A stretch of 9,403 nucleotides of DNA from Paracoccaceae bacterium (GTDB taxonomy: Bacteria > Pseudomonadota > Alphaproteobacteria > Rhodobacterales > Rhodobacteraceae): NCBI GenBank assembly GCA_026982515.1, contig JALSGY010000471.1:1-9403 (forward strand), read 5' to 3'. Of the stretch, positions 1-6,269 are shown piece after piece. A program made the translations under genes and the position numbers. Within the stretch, counting starts at the first letter, position 1, and each line of letters starts with the position of its first letter. The notes below the pieces were generated by a model that made no database searches, was not told the origin of the DNA, and saw only the letters and a list, made by a program, of their open reading frames with translations.

Positions 1-238
1 TGTTCAGGCCCTCGGATCCTTGATCGCAGAGCGAAATATTCTGTCACGGCGGCATTGCCGGCAGGTGGCATGATTAATCCGCATTCTGCCGGCAGGCCAA
101 TAACGTTTTCGTAAAGGAGGCGCCAGCGCGGTGCCATGCCCCGCCGCCCTGGCCGACGAGGCGCAAACCCCGTGTTGCCGGGGCGGGCGAACTGTGCCAA
201 AACCCGGGCATCGCAACTGAACCGGTGAGTCCGTCTCC
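1..238. other. Left-edge intergenic region, no gene recognised
   Basis: No reading frame here has both plausible composition and a recognisable protein, and I see no tRNA or rRNA. It holds two copies of the palindrome TGCCGGCA, annotated separately. It also has a strong Shine-Dalgarno-like AAAGGAGG at 113-120 with only 29-30-codon ORFs behind it (GTG at 131, ATG at 136). Small GC hairpins are possible, for example CCCCG 168-172 with CGGGG 179-183. The upstream neighbour lies outside the window, so this may be the regulatory region of a divergent gene to the left as well as the leader of the methyltransferase-like gene at 239. Confidence 0.6.
56..94. promoter_or_regulatory. Tandem TGCCGGCA palindromes, candidate operator pair
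   Basis: The self-complementary octamer TGCCGGCA occurs at 56-63 and 87-94, 31 bp apart, which is close to three helical turns. Both copies continue as TGCCGGCAGG. On the minus strand the second copy would lie between a weak -35 (TTGGCC, 100-95) and a weak -10 (ATTAAT, 78-73), and the first copy would fall near the start of transcription. That is a usual repressor geometry. The palindromes and spacing are seen directly. The promoter and operator roles are inferred, and the regulator is unknown. Confidence 0.3.
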
Positions 239-892
239 ATGGCCGATTATGCAGCCCGCCGAACCATGATGGTTGACACCCAGGTCCGCCCCTCGGACGT
301 GACCAGCTTTCCGATCATCGATGCCATGCTTAAGGTCCCGCGTGAGGCTTTCGTCCCCGACGATCAGCGCGAGGCGGCCTATGCCGGCGAAAACCTGCCG
401 CTGGCCCCCGGCCGTGTCCTGCTGGAGCCGCGCACCCTCGCCAAGATGCTGGAAGAGCTGGATGTCGGGCCCTCCGACCTGGTGCTCGATATCGGCTGCG
501 GGCTGGGCTACTCCAGCGCCGTGATCGCCCATATGGCCGAGGCCGTGGTGGCCGTCGAGGACAATGAGGAAATGGCCGCCGAGGCCCAGCGTCTGCTGGC
601 CGAGAACGGCGCCGACAACGTGGCGGTGATGGCCGGTCCGCTGGCCGAGGGCGCGCCCCGCCACGGCCCCTACGACGTGATCGTGATCGAGGGCGGGGTC
701 GAACAGGTGCCCGAGGCGATCGTGGCCCAGCTCAAGGAGGGCGGCCGGGTCGCGGCGCTGTTCATGGAAGGGCCGCTGGGCACCTGCAAGGTGGGGCTCA
801 AGCTCGAGGGCCGGATCAACTGGCGCTACGGCTTCAACGCGGCCGCCCCGGTGCTGCCGGGATTCGAGAAGGCGCGCGAATTCGCATTGTGA
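239..892 (+). CDS. Protein-L-isoaspartate O-methyltransferase family protein (atypical active site)
   Basis: This 217-residue SAM-dependent methyltransferase belongs to the PCMT (Pcm) family, whose classical members methylate isoaspartyl residues so that damaged proteins can be repaired. Seen: the AFVP...AY segment near residues 37-48 and the SAM-binding motif I (VLDIGCGLGYSS, about 82-93), followed by an acidic residue pair at E107-D108. The family's ISQP active-site motif is replaced by L61-L62-E63-P64, so the usual catalytic Ser is Leu. Classical isoaspartyl repair activity is therefore doubtful. The ATG at 239 is chosen because the opening MADYAARRTMMVDTQVRP looks family-typical, although no clear Shine-Dalgarno precedes it. 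The gene is followed 40 bp later by the TolC-family gene and is probably cotranscribed with it. The family call is firm and the substrate is unknown. Confidence 0.88.
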   Translation: MADYAARRTMMVDTQVRPSDVTSFPIIDAMLKVPREAFVPDDQREAAYAGENLPLAPGRVLLEPRTLAKMLEELDVGPSDLVLDIGCGLGYSSAVIAHMAEAVVAVEDNEEMAAEAQRLLAENGADNVAVMAGPLAEGAPRHGPYDVIVIEGGVEQVPEAIVAQLKEGGRVAALFMEGPLGTCKVGLKLEGRINWRYGFNAAAPVLPGFEKAREFAL

Positions 893-897
893 AACCG

Positions 898-912
898 GCG
901 CCTCGAGGGCGC
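898..912 (+). other. Short hairpin between methyltransferase-like gene and tolC-like gene
   Basis: GCGCC (898-902) pairs with GGCGC (908-912), with a further T-G pair and a CGA loop. There is no T-tract, so it is not a classical terminator. It could stabilise a transcript end or mean nothing. Confidence 0.25.
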
Positions 913-932
913 GGCCAGAGAAGGGAACGGAC

Positions 933-2288
933 GTGATCGGAAGAGCATTCAGATTTGCGGCGGCCCTGTCCCTGGCTCTTCTGGCGGCGCTGCCGGCGCG
1001 GGCCGAAACCCTGGGGGATGCGCTGGCCGAGGCTTACCGCCACTCGGGGTTGCTGGAACAGAACCGCGCCCTGCTGCGTGCCGCCGACGAGGACGTGGCC
1101 GCCGCCGTTGCGGCCATGCGCCCGGTGGTCGGTTACGCGGTGCGCTCCAGCTACCTCGATCTCACCGATACCACGACGACCAATTTCGATCTTTCCGCCA
1201 CACTGGTCCTGTTCGACTTCGGACGTTCCGGACTGCGCCGCGAGATTGCACGCGAAAACGTGTTGTCGCTGCGCCAGGCGCTGATCGGAGCAGAGCAGCA
1301 GGTGCTGTTGCGCGCCGTTTCCGCCTACATGAACGTGCGCCGCACCGCCGAGATCGTGCGCTTGCGGGAAAACAACGTGAAGCTGATCACCCGGGAACTG
1401 CAGGCCGTACGGGACCGGTTCGAGGTGGGAGAGGTGACGCGCACCGATGTTTCCATCGCCGAGGCGCGCCTGGCCGGATCGAAAAGCGCTCTGGCCGTGG
1501 CCCGCGGCAACCTCACCCGCGCCCGCGAGGAATACCGCGCCGCGGTCGGCCGCTATCCGGGGAAGCTGTCACCGCCGCCCGGGGCACCGGCCACGGCCGA
1601 TTCCCTGGAAGCGGCGCGCGCGGTGGCACGCAAGCGCCATCCCGACATGCTCCGGGCCATGCACGCGGTCAGGATTGCAGAACTGAACATCGCCATGGCC
1701 GAGGCCGCCCGCAAGCCGGTGCTCAACGGCAGCGCGCTGTTCTCGCTCGATCAGGACGGCAACGAGACCCGCTCTCTCGGCATCACCCTTTCAGGGCCGA
1801 TCTATCAGGGCGGGGCGCTGGCCGCGGCCATCCGCAAGGCCGCCGCCCAGCGCGATGCGGCGCGTGCCGGGCTGCACCTGGCGCGCCAGGCGGTTGATCG
1901 CAACGTGGGCAATGCCTGGGCGCAGCTGACGGTGGCCGATGCCGCGGTCCGCGCCAGCAAGGAGCAGATCCGGGCCGCGAAGGTGGCGCTGCGCGGCGTG
2001 CGCGAAGAGGCGCGGCTGGGCTCGCGCACCACGCTGGATGTGCTCAATGCCGAGCAGGAACTGCTCGATGCCGAGGCCGGCATGGTCAGCGCCAGTTCCG
2101 ACCGTTACGTGGCGGTCTACAACCTGCTGGCGGCGATGGGCCTGCTGACCGCCGAACATCTGAAGCTGGGCGTGCCGGTCTATGACCCGCAGGCCTATTT
2201 CGATGCCGTGAAATCGGCCCCGCTCCGCAGTGTCAGCCCGCAAGGGCAGAAACTGGACCGTGTTCTCGATGCGTTAGGAAAAAATTGA
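933..2288 (+). CDS. TolC family outer-membrane efflux/secretion channel
   Basis: This 451-residue protein forms the outer-membrane channel and periplasmic tunnel of type I secretion or tripartite efflux systems. Seen: a Sec signal peptide (hydrophobic 8-20, likely cleavage after A22-R23-A24), then two outer-membrane efflux repeats of long amphipathic helices. Each repeat carries the family hallmark: RFEVGEVTRTDVSIAEARL near 162-180, and EEARLGSRTTLDVLNAEQE near 358-376. The length fits the family (about 430-500). The start is GTG at 933, with GAAGGGA at 920-926 as ribosome binding site. No ABC transporter or membrane fusion partner is adjacent, so the exported substrate cannot be named; the channel may serve several pumps. 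As I recall, Caulobacter also has a TolC-family gene beside popZ, matching the downstream neighbour here. Confidence 0.95.
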   Translation: MIGRAFRFAAALSLALLAALPARAETLGDALAEAYRHSGLLEQNRALLRAADEDVAAAVAAMRPVVGYAVRSSYLDLTDTTTTNFDLSATLVLFDFGRSGLRREIARENVLSLRQALIGAEQQVLLRAVSAYMNVRRTAEIVRLRENNVKLITRELQAVRDRFEVGEVTRTDVSIAEARLAGSKSALAVARGNLTRAREEYRAAVGRYPGKLSPPPGAPATADSLEAARAVARKRHPDMLRAMHAVRIAELNIAMAEAARKPVLNGSALFSLDQDGNETRSLGITLSGPIYQGGALAAAIRKAAAQRDAARAGLHLARQAVDRNVGNAWAQLTVADAAVRASKEQIRAAKVALRGVREEARLGSRTTLDVLNAEQELLDAEAGMVSASSDRYVAVYNLLAAMGLLTAEHLKLGVPVYDPQAYFDAVKSAPLRSVSPQGQKLDRVLDALGKN

Positions 2289-2304
2289 GCCTTTTCGCCA
2301 CAGG

Positions 2305-2333
2305 TTGTGTGCAGGCCCGCCGGCCGCTACTAT
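2305..2333 (+). promoter_or_regulatory. Candidate sigma-70-type promoter for the PopZ-like gene
   Basis: TTGTGT (2305-2310) and TACTAT (2328-2333) are separated by 17 bp, the optimal spacing. Transcription would start near 2340, giving a short leader with the AAAGGTGA ribosome binding site at 2348-2355. The two hexamers match the consensus only partly, so the PopZ-like gene may also be read through from tolC. Confidence 0.35.
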
Positions 2334-2358
2334 CCCTGCCGTGGGGCAAAGGTGAATC

Positions 2359-3465
2359 ATGATGCCGGATCCGTTGACAAACCGCGAGATCGAGGATGTC
2401 CTCAGTTCCATCCGCCGGCTGGTCTCCGAGGCCGAGCAGGCGGAACAGGCAGTGCCGGACGGGCAGAAACCGGAGCTTCTCGTTCTGACCCCGGCCCTGC
2501 GGGTGGAGCCCGATCCCGCCCTTTCCGGGGATCGGGGCCCCGCTGCAGGGGATGCGCCGGAACCTGCCCCGTCCGCTGCGGAAACCCCGCCCTTCCGCCA
2601 CACCAGCCCTCATCTGTTGCAAGAGCCGCTGCCAGCCCGGGATTTTCGTGGAACCGAGGCCGAGGTGATTTCCCATGCCTGGGAGGCGGAGCTGGGCGAA
2701 CGGGAACAAGCGTCCTCTGCAGGTGAGCCGCCCGCAGGTGAGGAGGGCGAAGGCACCGAGGATGGCGGCAGCACGAACCCCGGCCAGAAGGCCGCGCCGC
2801 GGGCATCTTCCGCTTCCGCAGATGCGCCATCGCACCCGGCAAGCCTGCTGGAGCAGCGGATCGCCGAACTTGAGGCCGCCATCAGCCTGAGCCACGATGA
2901 GTTTGAGCCCGACGGCTCGGAGCCGGATGCCGGGCGGATGCCGGACATGCGCATTTTCGGGGTGCTCGGCAAGGGTGACCTGCAAGAGCAGCCTGCCGCC
3001 GATCCGGCCGGTTCCGATCCCGCACCCGCTTCGCCCTCCGCCGCGCCAGCGCCAGAGGAGCCGCAATCCGGCATGGGCGGGACAGTACCGCACGCACGGC
3101 CCGCCGCCTCAGAGCCCGCGCCCCCGCGCAAGTGCTCCCGGCGGGAGCCGCCCCTGCAGCTGGTCGGCGGGCGGATGTCGCGGCTTGAGGACGTAGGGGA
3201 GGAAATCTCTCGCGCCCATCAGGCGCCTTCGTCCGAAGCCTGCGCCGATACCGCGCCCGGCAGCCCCGCCGAGGCGGCCGAGCCCGAGGTGCTGCAGGCC
3301 GATGGAGAAGATATCTTCGTGGACGAGGCGGTTTTGCGCGAGCTGATCGCCGATGTGGTGCGCGAAGAATTGCAGGGCACGCTGGGCGAGCGCATCACCC
3401 GCAACCTGCGCCGCATGGTCCACCGCGAGGTGGAACGGGCGCTGACCCTGAGAAAATACGACTGA
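2359..3465 (+). CDS. PopZ-like (DUF2497-like) polar organising protein candidate
   Basis: This 368-residue acidic protein has the layout of the alphaproteobacterial PopZ/DUF2497 family. Seen: a conserved N-terminal helix (NREIEDVLSSIRRLVSEAE, 8-26), a short LVLTPALRV motif (41-49), a very long Pro/Glu/Ala/Ser-rich region of low complexity with one predicted helical patch (LLEQRIAELEAAIS, about 163-176), and a C-terminal helical block (about 321-368, LRELIADVVREELQGTLGERITRNLRRMVHREVERAL) corresponding to the oligomerisation end of PopZ. Known: Caulobacter PopZ makes a polar condensate that anchors ParB-bound origins and cell-cycle proteins through the N-terminal helix, with a disordered acidic linker. 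Caulobacter PopZ is roughly half this length, so the linker is enlarged here. Start: ATG at 2359 or the next codon at 2362; the latter is better spaced from AGGTGA. In many alphaproteobacteria valS follows this gene, but here a convergent hsp20 does. The family call is good; the polar function is inferred. Confidence 0.72.
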   Translation: MMPDPLTNREIEDVLSSIRRLVSEAEQAEQAVPDGQKPELLVLTPALRVEPDPALSGDRGPAAGDAPEPAPSAAETPPFRHTSPHLLQEPLPARDFRGTEAEVISHAWEAELGEREQASSAGEPPAGEEGEGTEDGGSTNPGQKAAPRASSASADAPSHPASLLEQRIAELEAAISLSHDEFEPDGSEPDAGRMPDMRIFGVLGKGDLQEQPAADPAGSDPAPASPSAAPAPEEPQSGMGGTVPHARPAASEPAPPRKCSRREPPLQLVGGRMSRLEDVGEEISRAHQAPSSEACADTAPGSPAEAAEPEVLQADGEDIFVDEAVLRELIADVVREELQGTLGERITRNLRRMVHREVERALTLRKYD

Positions 3466-3502
3466 GCGCACGAAAACACCCCGCGCGGCGCAGGAACTTC
3501 AT

Positions 3503-3534
3503 GCCTCCGGCGGGAGTATTTCCGCAAGATGAAG
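3503..3534 (+). repeat. Rhodobacteraceae-type intergenic repeat, copy 1
   Basis: The element begins GCCTCCGGCGGGAGTATTT and ends GCAAGATGAAG. It contains a 4-bp hairpin (CTCC/GGAG around GGCG). It lies 38 bp past the stop of the PopZ-like gene, between convergent genes. The second copy at 5515-5547 has the same orientation and the same position relative to a plus-strand gene end. The function is unknown. Confidence 0.85.
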
Positions 3535-3552
3535 CCCCCGGCCCGGGCGCGC

Positions 3553-3584
3553 GGAAAAGGAAGAGGGCGGCCAGGCCGCCTCTC
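3553..3584 (-). terminator. Rho-independent terminator of hsp20
   Basis: Read on the minus strand, a GC stem forms directly after the hsp20 stop: GGCGGCC (3580-3574) with GGCCGCC (3572-3566), extended by GAG/CTC (3584-3582 with 3565-3563) around one bulged base. It is followed by TTCCTTTTCC (3562-3553). This is a classical stem plus T-rich tail. On the plus strand no T-tract follows, so it acts on hsp20 rather than on the PopZ-like gene. Confidence 0.8.
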
Positions 3585-3585
3585 C

Positions 3586-4002
3586 TCAGGCCTTGCGGAT
3601 CCTGATCGTCTTGGCCGCGGCCTCCTTCGGGCCGGACTTGGGCACCGTGATGGTCAGCACCCCATCCTTGAGATCGGCCTCGATCTTGTCGGTGTCGGCA
3701 TCCGCCGGCAGCCGGAAGCTGCGGGAAAACGCCCCGTACTGGCGTTCGGAGAAGAACCAGGTATCGCCCTTTTCCTCGCGGCTGGTGCGTTTTTCGCCCT
3801 TCACCGTCACCATGTCGTCATTGACCGTCAGCTCGATGTCCTTTTCCTCGACACCGGGCAGTTCGATGGTGATCGTGTAGGCATCCTCGCCGGCCGAGGC
3901 TTCGGATGCCGGGGCGAGCCAGTCCGCAACCTTGGCGCCGAACTGGCGGAACGGTTCGAATACCTGTGGCCAGAGGCCGCTGCCATAAGTCTTTTCAACC
4001 AT
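3586..4002 (-). CDS. Hsp20/alpha-crystallin family small heat-shock protein
   Basis: This 138-residue ATP-independent cytoplasmic chaperone holds unfolding proteins until Hsp70/Hsp104-type machines refold them. Seen: an N-terminal arm (about 1-38), an alpha-crystallin domain (about 39-125) with ITIELPGVEEKDIELTV and the diagnostic DGVLTITVPK (113-122), and the C-terminal I-x-I motif (I133-R134-I135) used for oligomer assembly. The length is typical of the family. The ATG at 4002 is chosen because AAAGGAGG (4016-4009) sits six bases upstream; the frame stays open beyond it, but the upstream translation does not look like protein. It diverges from the sugar kinase across 124 bp. A heat-shock-type promoter match lies at 4042-4069 and a terminator follows the stop, so it is probably monocistronic. 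Confidence 0.95.
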   Translation of the reverse strand: MVEKTYGSGLWPQVFEPFRQFGAKVADWLAPASEASAGEDAYTITIELPGVEEKDIELTVNDDMVTVKGEKRTSREEKGDTWFFSERQYGAFSRSFRLPADADTDKIEADLKDGVLTITVPKSGPKEAAAKTIRIRKA

Positions 4003-4041
4003 CTCGAGCCTCCTTTCGTTACCATTACCCTTTCGCTCCCG

Positions 4042-4069
4042 ATATAGGCAGATTTCGGAGGATTTCACC
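4042..4069 (-). promoter_or_regulatory. Candidate RpoH (sigma-32) heat-shock promoter of hsp20
   Basis: The alphaproteobacterial heat-shock promoter consensus, as I recall it, is CTTG-N17/18-CYTATNTNNG. The minus strand here reads GGTG (4069-4066), 17 bases, then CCTATATCGG (4048-4039). The -10 block matches in full; the -35 keeps only TG of CTTG. The leader would be about 35 bases and end in the strong ribosome binding site. The base match is seen; sigma-factor assignment is inference strengthened by the gene being an hsp20. Confidence 0.45.
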
Positions 4070-4126
4070 TTGATCGGGGTCAATATCTGCGCATCTCTTG
4101 GCCTGGGAAATCGGAAAGGGTGGAAG

Positions 4127-5047
4127 ATGATCATCTGTGGCGGCGAAGCGCTGATCGACATGTTGCCGCGCCAATGCCGCGACGGCGAGGAGGCTTTCGC
4201 CCCCTGTCCGGGCGGGGCGGTGTTCAACACCGCTGTGGCGCTGGGGCGACTGGGGGCGCCGGTGGGGCTGATTGCCGGGCTGTCGCGCGATTTCTTCGGC
4301 GACATGTTGCGCCGGCGGCTGGAGGAAAGCGGTGTGGAGGACGGGCTGACGGTGCTGTCCGGCAGGCCTACCACCTTGGCCTTCCTGCGGCTCGAGGATG
4401 GCCAGGCGCGTTATGCCTTTTACGATGAGAACACCGCCGGACGGATGCTGCGCCCCGAGGACATGCCGCCGCTGCCCGAAGCGGCGCAGGCGCTGTTCGT
4501 CGGCGGCATCAGCCTGATGGGCGAGCCCTGCGGGAGCGCTTTCGAGGCGCTGGCGATGCGTGAGGCGGACCGGCGAGTGGTGATGCTCGACCCGAACATC
4601 CGCCCGGGGTTCATCACCGACGAGGCGGTCTATCGCGCCCGGCTGGAGCAGATGATCGCCCGGGCCGATATCGTGAAACTCTCCGACGAGGATCTGTCCT
4701 GGCTGGAGCGCGGGGCCGAGCCCGCCAGCGCGGCCCGCGCCCTGCTGGAGCGTGGCCCGCGTCTGGTTTTGGTGACGGAGGGGGCGCGCGGGGCCGTCGG
4801 ATACACCGCAACGCTCGAGGTGCGGGTGGCGGCCCCGAAGGTGCGGGTTGTCGATACGGTGGGGGCGGGGGATACCTTCAATGCCGGGGTCCTGGCCGCC
4901 CTGCACGAGGCCGGCGCGCTGAGCCGGGCGGCCCTTGAGGCGCCTCAGGCGCAGGTGCTGGAAGAGGCGCTGTTTCTGGCGGTGCGGGCGGCGGCGGTGA
5001 CGGTATCGCGCGCCGGGGCCAACCCGCCGTGGCGGGAGGAGCTGTGA
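4127..5047 (+). CDS. PfkB/ribokinase-family carbohydrate kinase, probable fructokinase
   Basis: This 306-residue cytoplasmic sugar kinase transfers phosphate from ATP to a sugar, most likely fructose. Seen: an N-terminal sugar-binding strand (IICGGEALIDM, 2-12), the PfkB signature segment GGAVFNTAVALGRLG, a VVMLDPNIRP segment, and the anion-hole/catalytic motif D243-T-V-G-A-G-D249 with D249 as the expected catalytic base. Length is normal for the family. The frame is open from 4070, but ATG 4127 is preferred because the extra 19 residues are not family-like and GGAAAGGG (4113-4120) precedes this codon. Its stop overlaps the dtd start by one base (TGATG), so the two are translationally coupled. 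The family is certain. Fructokinase is the most likely specificity, but related 2-keto-3-deoxygluconate kinases cannot be excluded by reading alone. Confidence 0.9.
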   Translation: MIICGGEALIDMLPRQCRDGEEAFAPCPGGAVFNTAVALGRLGAPVGLIAGLSRDFFGDMLRRRLEESGVEDGLTVLSGRPTTLAFLRLEDGQARYAFYDENTAGRMLRPEDMPPLPEAAQALFVGGISLMGEPCGSAFEALAMREADRRVVMLDPNIRPGFITDEAVYRARLEQMIARADIVKLSDEDLSWLERGAEPASAARALLERGPRLVLVTEGARGAVGYTATLEVRVAAPKVRVVDTVGAGDTFNAGVLAALHEAGALSRAALEAPQAQVLEEALFLAVRAAAVTVSRAGANPPWREEL

Positions 5048-5490
5048 TGCGGGCGCTGGTGCAGCGGGTGAGCGAGGCGCGGGTGAGCGTGGATGGCCGG
5101 GTGATCGGCGAGATCGGGCCGGGGCTTGTGGTGCTGGTCTGCGCCATGCAGGGGGACGGGACGGAGCAGGCGGACAGGCTGGCGGCCAGGGTGCCGCGGT
5201 TGCGCATCTTCCGTGACGAGCAGGGGCGGATGAACCGCTCGCTGCTGGATATCGGGGGGCAGGCGCTGGTGGTCAGCCAGTTCACCCTGGCGGCCGATAC
5301 CTCGCGCGGCAACCGGCCCGGTTTTTCCGCTGCTGCGCCGCCGGCGGAAGGGCGCGCGCTTTACGAGCATTTCGCCGCGGCGCTGGGTGATCAGGGGATC
5401 GGGGTGGAGACCGGCGAGTTCGGTGCCGACATGAAGGTGGCGCTGGTCAATGACGGCCCGGTGACGATCTGGATGGATACCGCGGGTTGA
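5047..5490 (+). CDS. dtd: D-aminoacyl-tRNA deacylase
   Basis: This 147-residue homodimeric enzyme hydrolyses D-amino acids (and mischarged glycine) from tRNA, keeping D-residues out of translation. Seen: the N-terminal MRALVQRVSEARVSVDG, the SQFTL motif at 77-81 with T80 where the family expects it, and the Gly-cisPro motif NDGPVT with G137-P138, at the same numbering as in E. coli Dtd. The protein is full length for the family (about 145). The ATG at 5047 shares its A with the kinase stop codon, and GGGAGGAG just upstream supplies the ribosome binding site. A perfect 7-bp hairpin starts seven bases after the stop. It is cotranscribed with the sugar kinase, with no evident functional link. 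Confidence 0.97.
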   Translation: MRALVQRVSEARVSVDGRVIGEIGPGLVVLVCAMQGDGTEQADRLAARVPRLRIFRDEQGRMNRSLLDIGGQALVVSQFTLAADTSRGNRPGFSAAAPPAEGRALYEHFAAALGDQGIGVETGEFGADMKVALVNDGPVTIWMDTAG

Positions 5491-5496
5491 GGGGAG

Positions 5497-5513
5497 AGGC
5501 CCCTGCGGGGCCT
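5497..5513 (+). terminator. GC hairpin after dtd, possible 3' end
   Basis: AGGCCCC (5497-5503) and GGGGCCT (5507-5513) form a perfect 7-bp stem with a TGC loop right behind the dtd stop. No T-tract follows directly; the intergenic repeat does. It may be a weak intrinsic terminator or an mRNA-stabilising hairpin. Confidence 0.45.
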
Positions 5514-5514
5514 G

Positions 5515-5547
5515 GCCTCCGGCGGGAGTATTTGCGGCAAGATGAAG
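5515..5547 (+). repeat. Rhodobacteraceae-type intergenic repeat, copy 2
   Basis: It starts GCCTCCGGCGGGAGTATTT and ends GCAAGATGAAG, like copy 1. The connecting bases are GCG here and CC in copy 1 before the shared GCAAGATGAAG. It lies 24 bp after the dtd stop, next to the GC hairpin, between convergent genes. Confidence 0.85.
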
Positions 5548-5584
5548 AAAGATCGCACCGCGGCGAGGGGGGCGTGGGCGAGGC

Positions 5585-6262
5585 TCAGCGGTTGTAGCCG
5601 CGGGCCAGTTCTTCCGGGTCTGCCCCGGCCAGGTAGCGGGTCAGCCGCCACAGGTTGCGTGCCCCGTGGCGGAACCAGCCGTGGCGCAGGTAGCGCTCGG
5701 CGCCGGTTTCGGCAATGGCGGGCAGGGCGGTCAGGCGGCCGCGCAGCCGGCGGGCCAGGGCAACGTCCTCCATCAGAGGGATGTCCGGGTAGCCGCCGCT
5801 TGCCTCGTAAAGGGTACGTGAAATCAGCAGGCCCTGATCGCCGTAGGGCAGGCCGAGGCGCGCGCGCAACCCTGCCCAGCCGGCCACGATGCGCGGCGCC
5901 GGCCCCGAGGCGCGAAAGCGCAACCGGAAATAGCCGGCGCTTTCCCGGTTTTGCATGTGGGCTGCCACCGCCGCCGTCCAGCCCGGTGCCAGGTGCGTAT
6001 CGGCATGCAGGAACAGAAGCCACGCCCCCCCCGCCGCCGCCGCCCCGCGTGCCAGCTGTCCGCCGCGCCCGGGCGCACCGCACACTACCTCGGCCCCCCA
6101 GGCCTCGGCGATGCGCGCGGTTTCGTCGCTTGAGCCGCCATCGCTGATCACCAGTTCGCGCACCAGCCCCGCCTCCAGCCCCTCGACCAGGCAGGCCAGT
6201 GTCGCCGGCAGTTCTCCGGCGGCGTCCAGGGTGGGGATGACGATGGAAAGAGGTGCGCGCAT
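5585..6262 (-). CDS. TIGR04283-type family 2 glycosyltransferase
   Basis: This 225-residue GT-A fold glycosyltransferase resembles the TIGR04283 group, which databases often label arsenosugar-biosynthesis or selenodomain-associated glycosyltransferase. Seen: the nucleotide-sugar strand LSIVIPTLDAAGEL (5-18), ISDGGSSDET (39-48), GRGGQLARGA (65-74), the metal-binding FLHADT (84-89), LPYGDQGL (138-145) and PLMEDVALARRL (162-173). No transmembrane helix is visible. The start is ATG 6262-6260, with AAAGGTGG just upstream. It is divergent from ygfZ (56 bp) and convergent with dtd. Neither the TIGR04282 partner nor an arsenic methyltransferase or radical-SAM gene is in the window, so the arsenosugar label is not supported by context. 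Acceptor and sugar are unknown. Confidence 0.88.
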   Translation of the reverse strand: MRAPLSIVIPTLDAAGELPATLACLVEGLEAGLVRELVISDGGSSDETARIAEAWGAEVVCGAPGRGGQLARGAAAAGGAWLLFLHADTHLAPGWTAAVAAHMQNRESAGYFRLRFRASGPAPRIVAGWAGLRARLGLPYGDQGLLISRTLYEASGGYPDIPLMEDVALARRLRGRLTALPAIAETGAERYLRHGWFRHGARNLWRLTRYLAGADPEELARGYNR

Positions 6263-6269
6263 ATCCACC

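Noticed and set aside
3529..4047. Plus-strand open frame of 172 codons opposite hsp20
   Set aside because: It is the reverse-strand shadow of a clear alpha-crystallin protein and starts inside the intergenic repeat.
4003..4062. ROSE-type RNA thermometer in the hsp20 leader (CCTCC upstream could pair with the GGAGG ribosome binding site)
   Set aside because: The CCTCC at 4059-4055 lies inside the spacer of the predicted promoter, so it would not be transcribed, and the remaining leader has no sequence complementary to the ribosome binding site.
4003..4374. Longer hsp20 reading frame reaching back to 4374
   Set aside because: It would run through the divergent promoter and antisense to the kinase; the strong ribosome binding site and family length fix the start at 4002.
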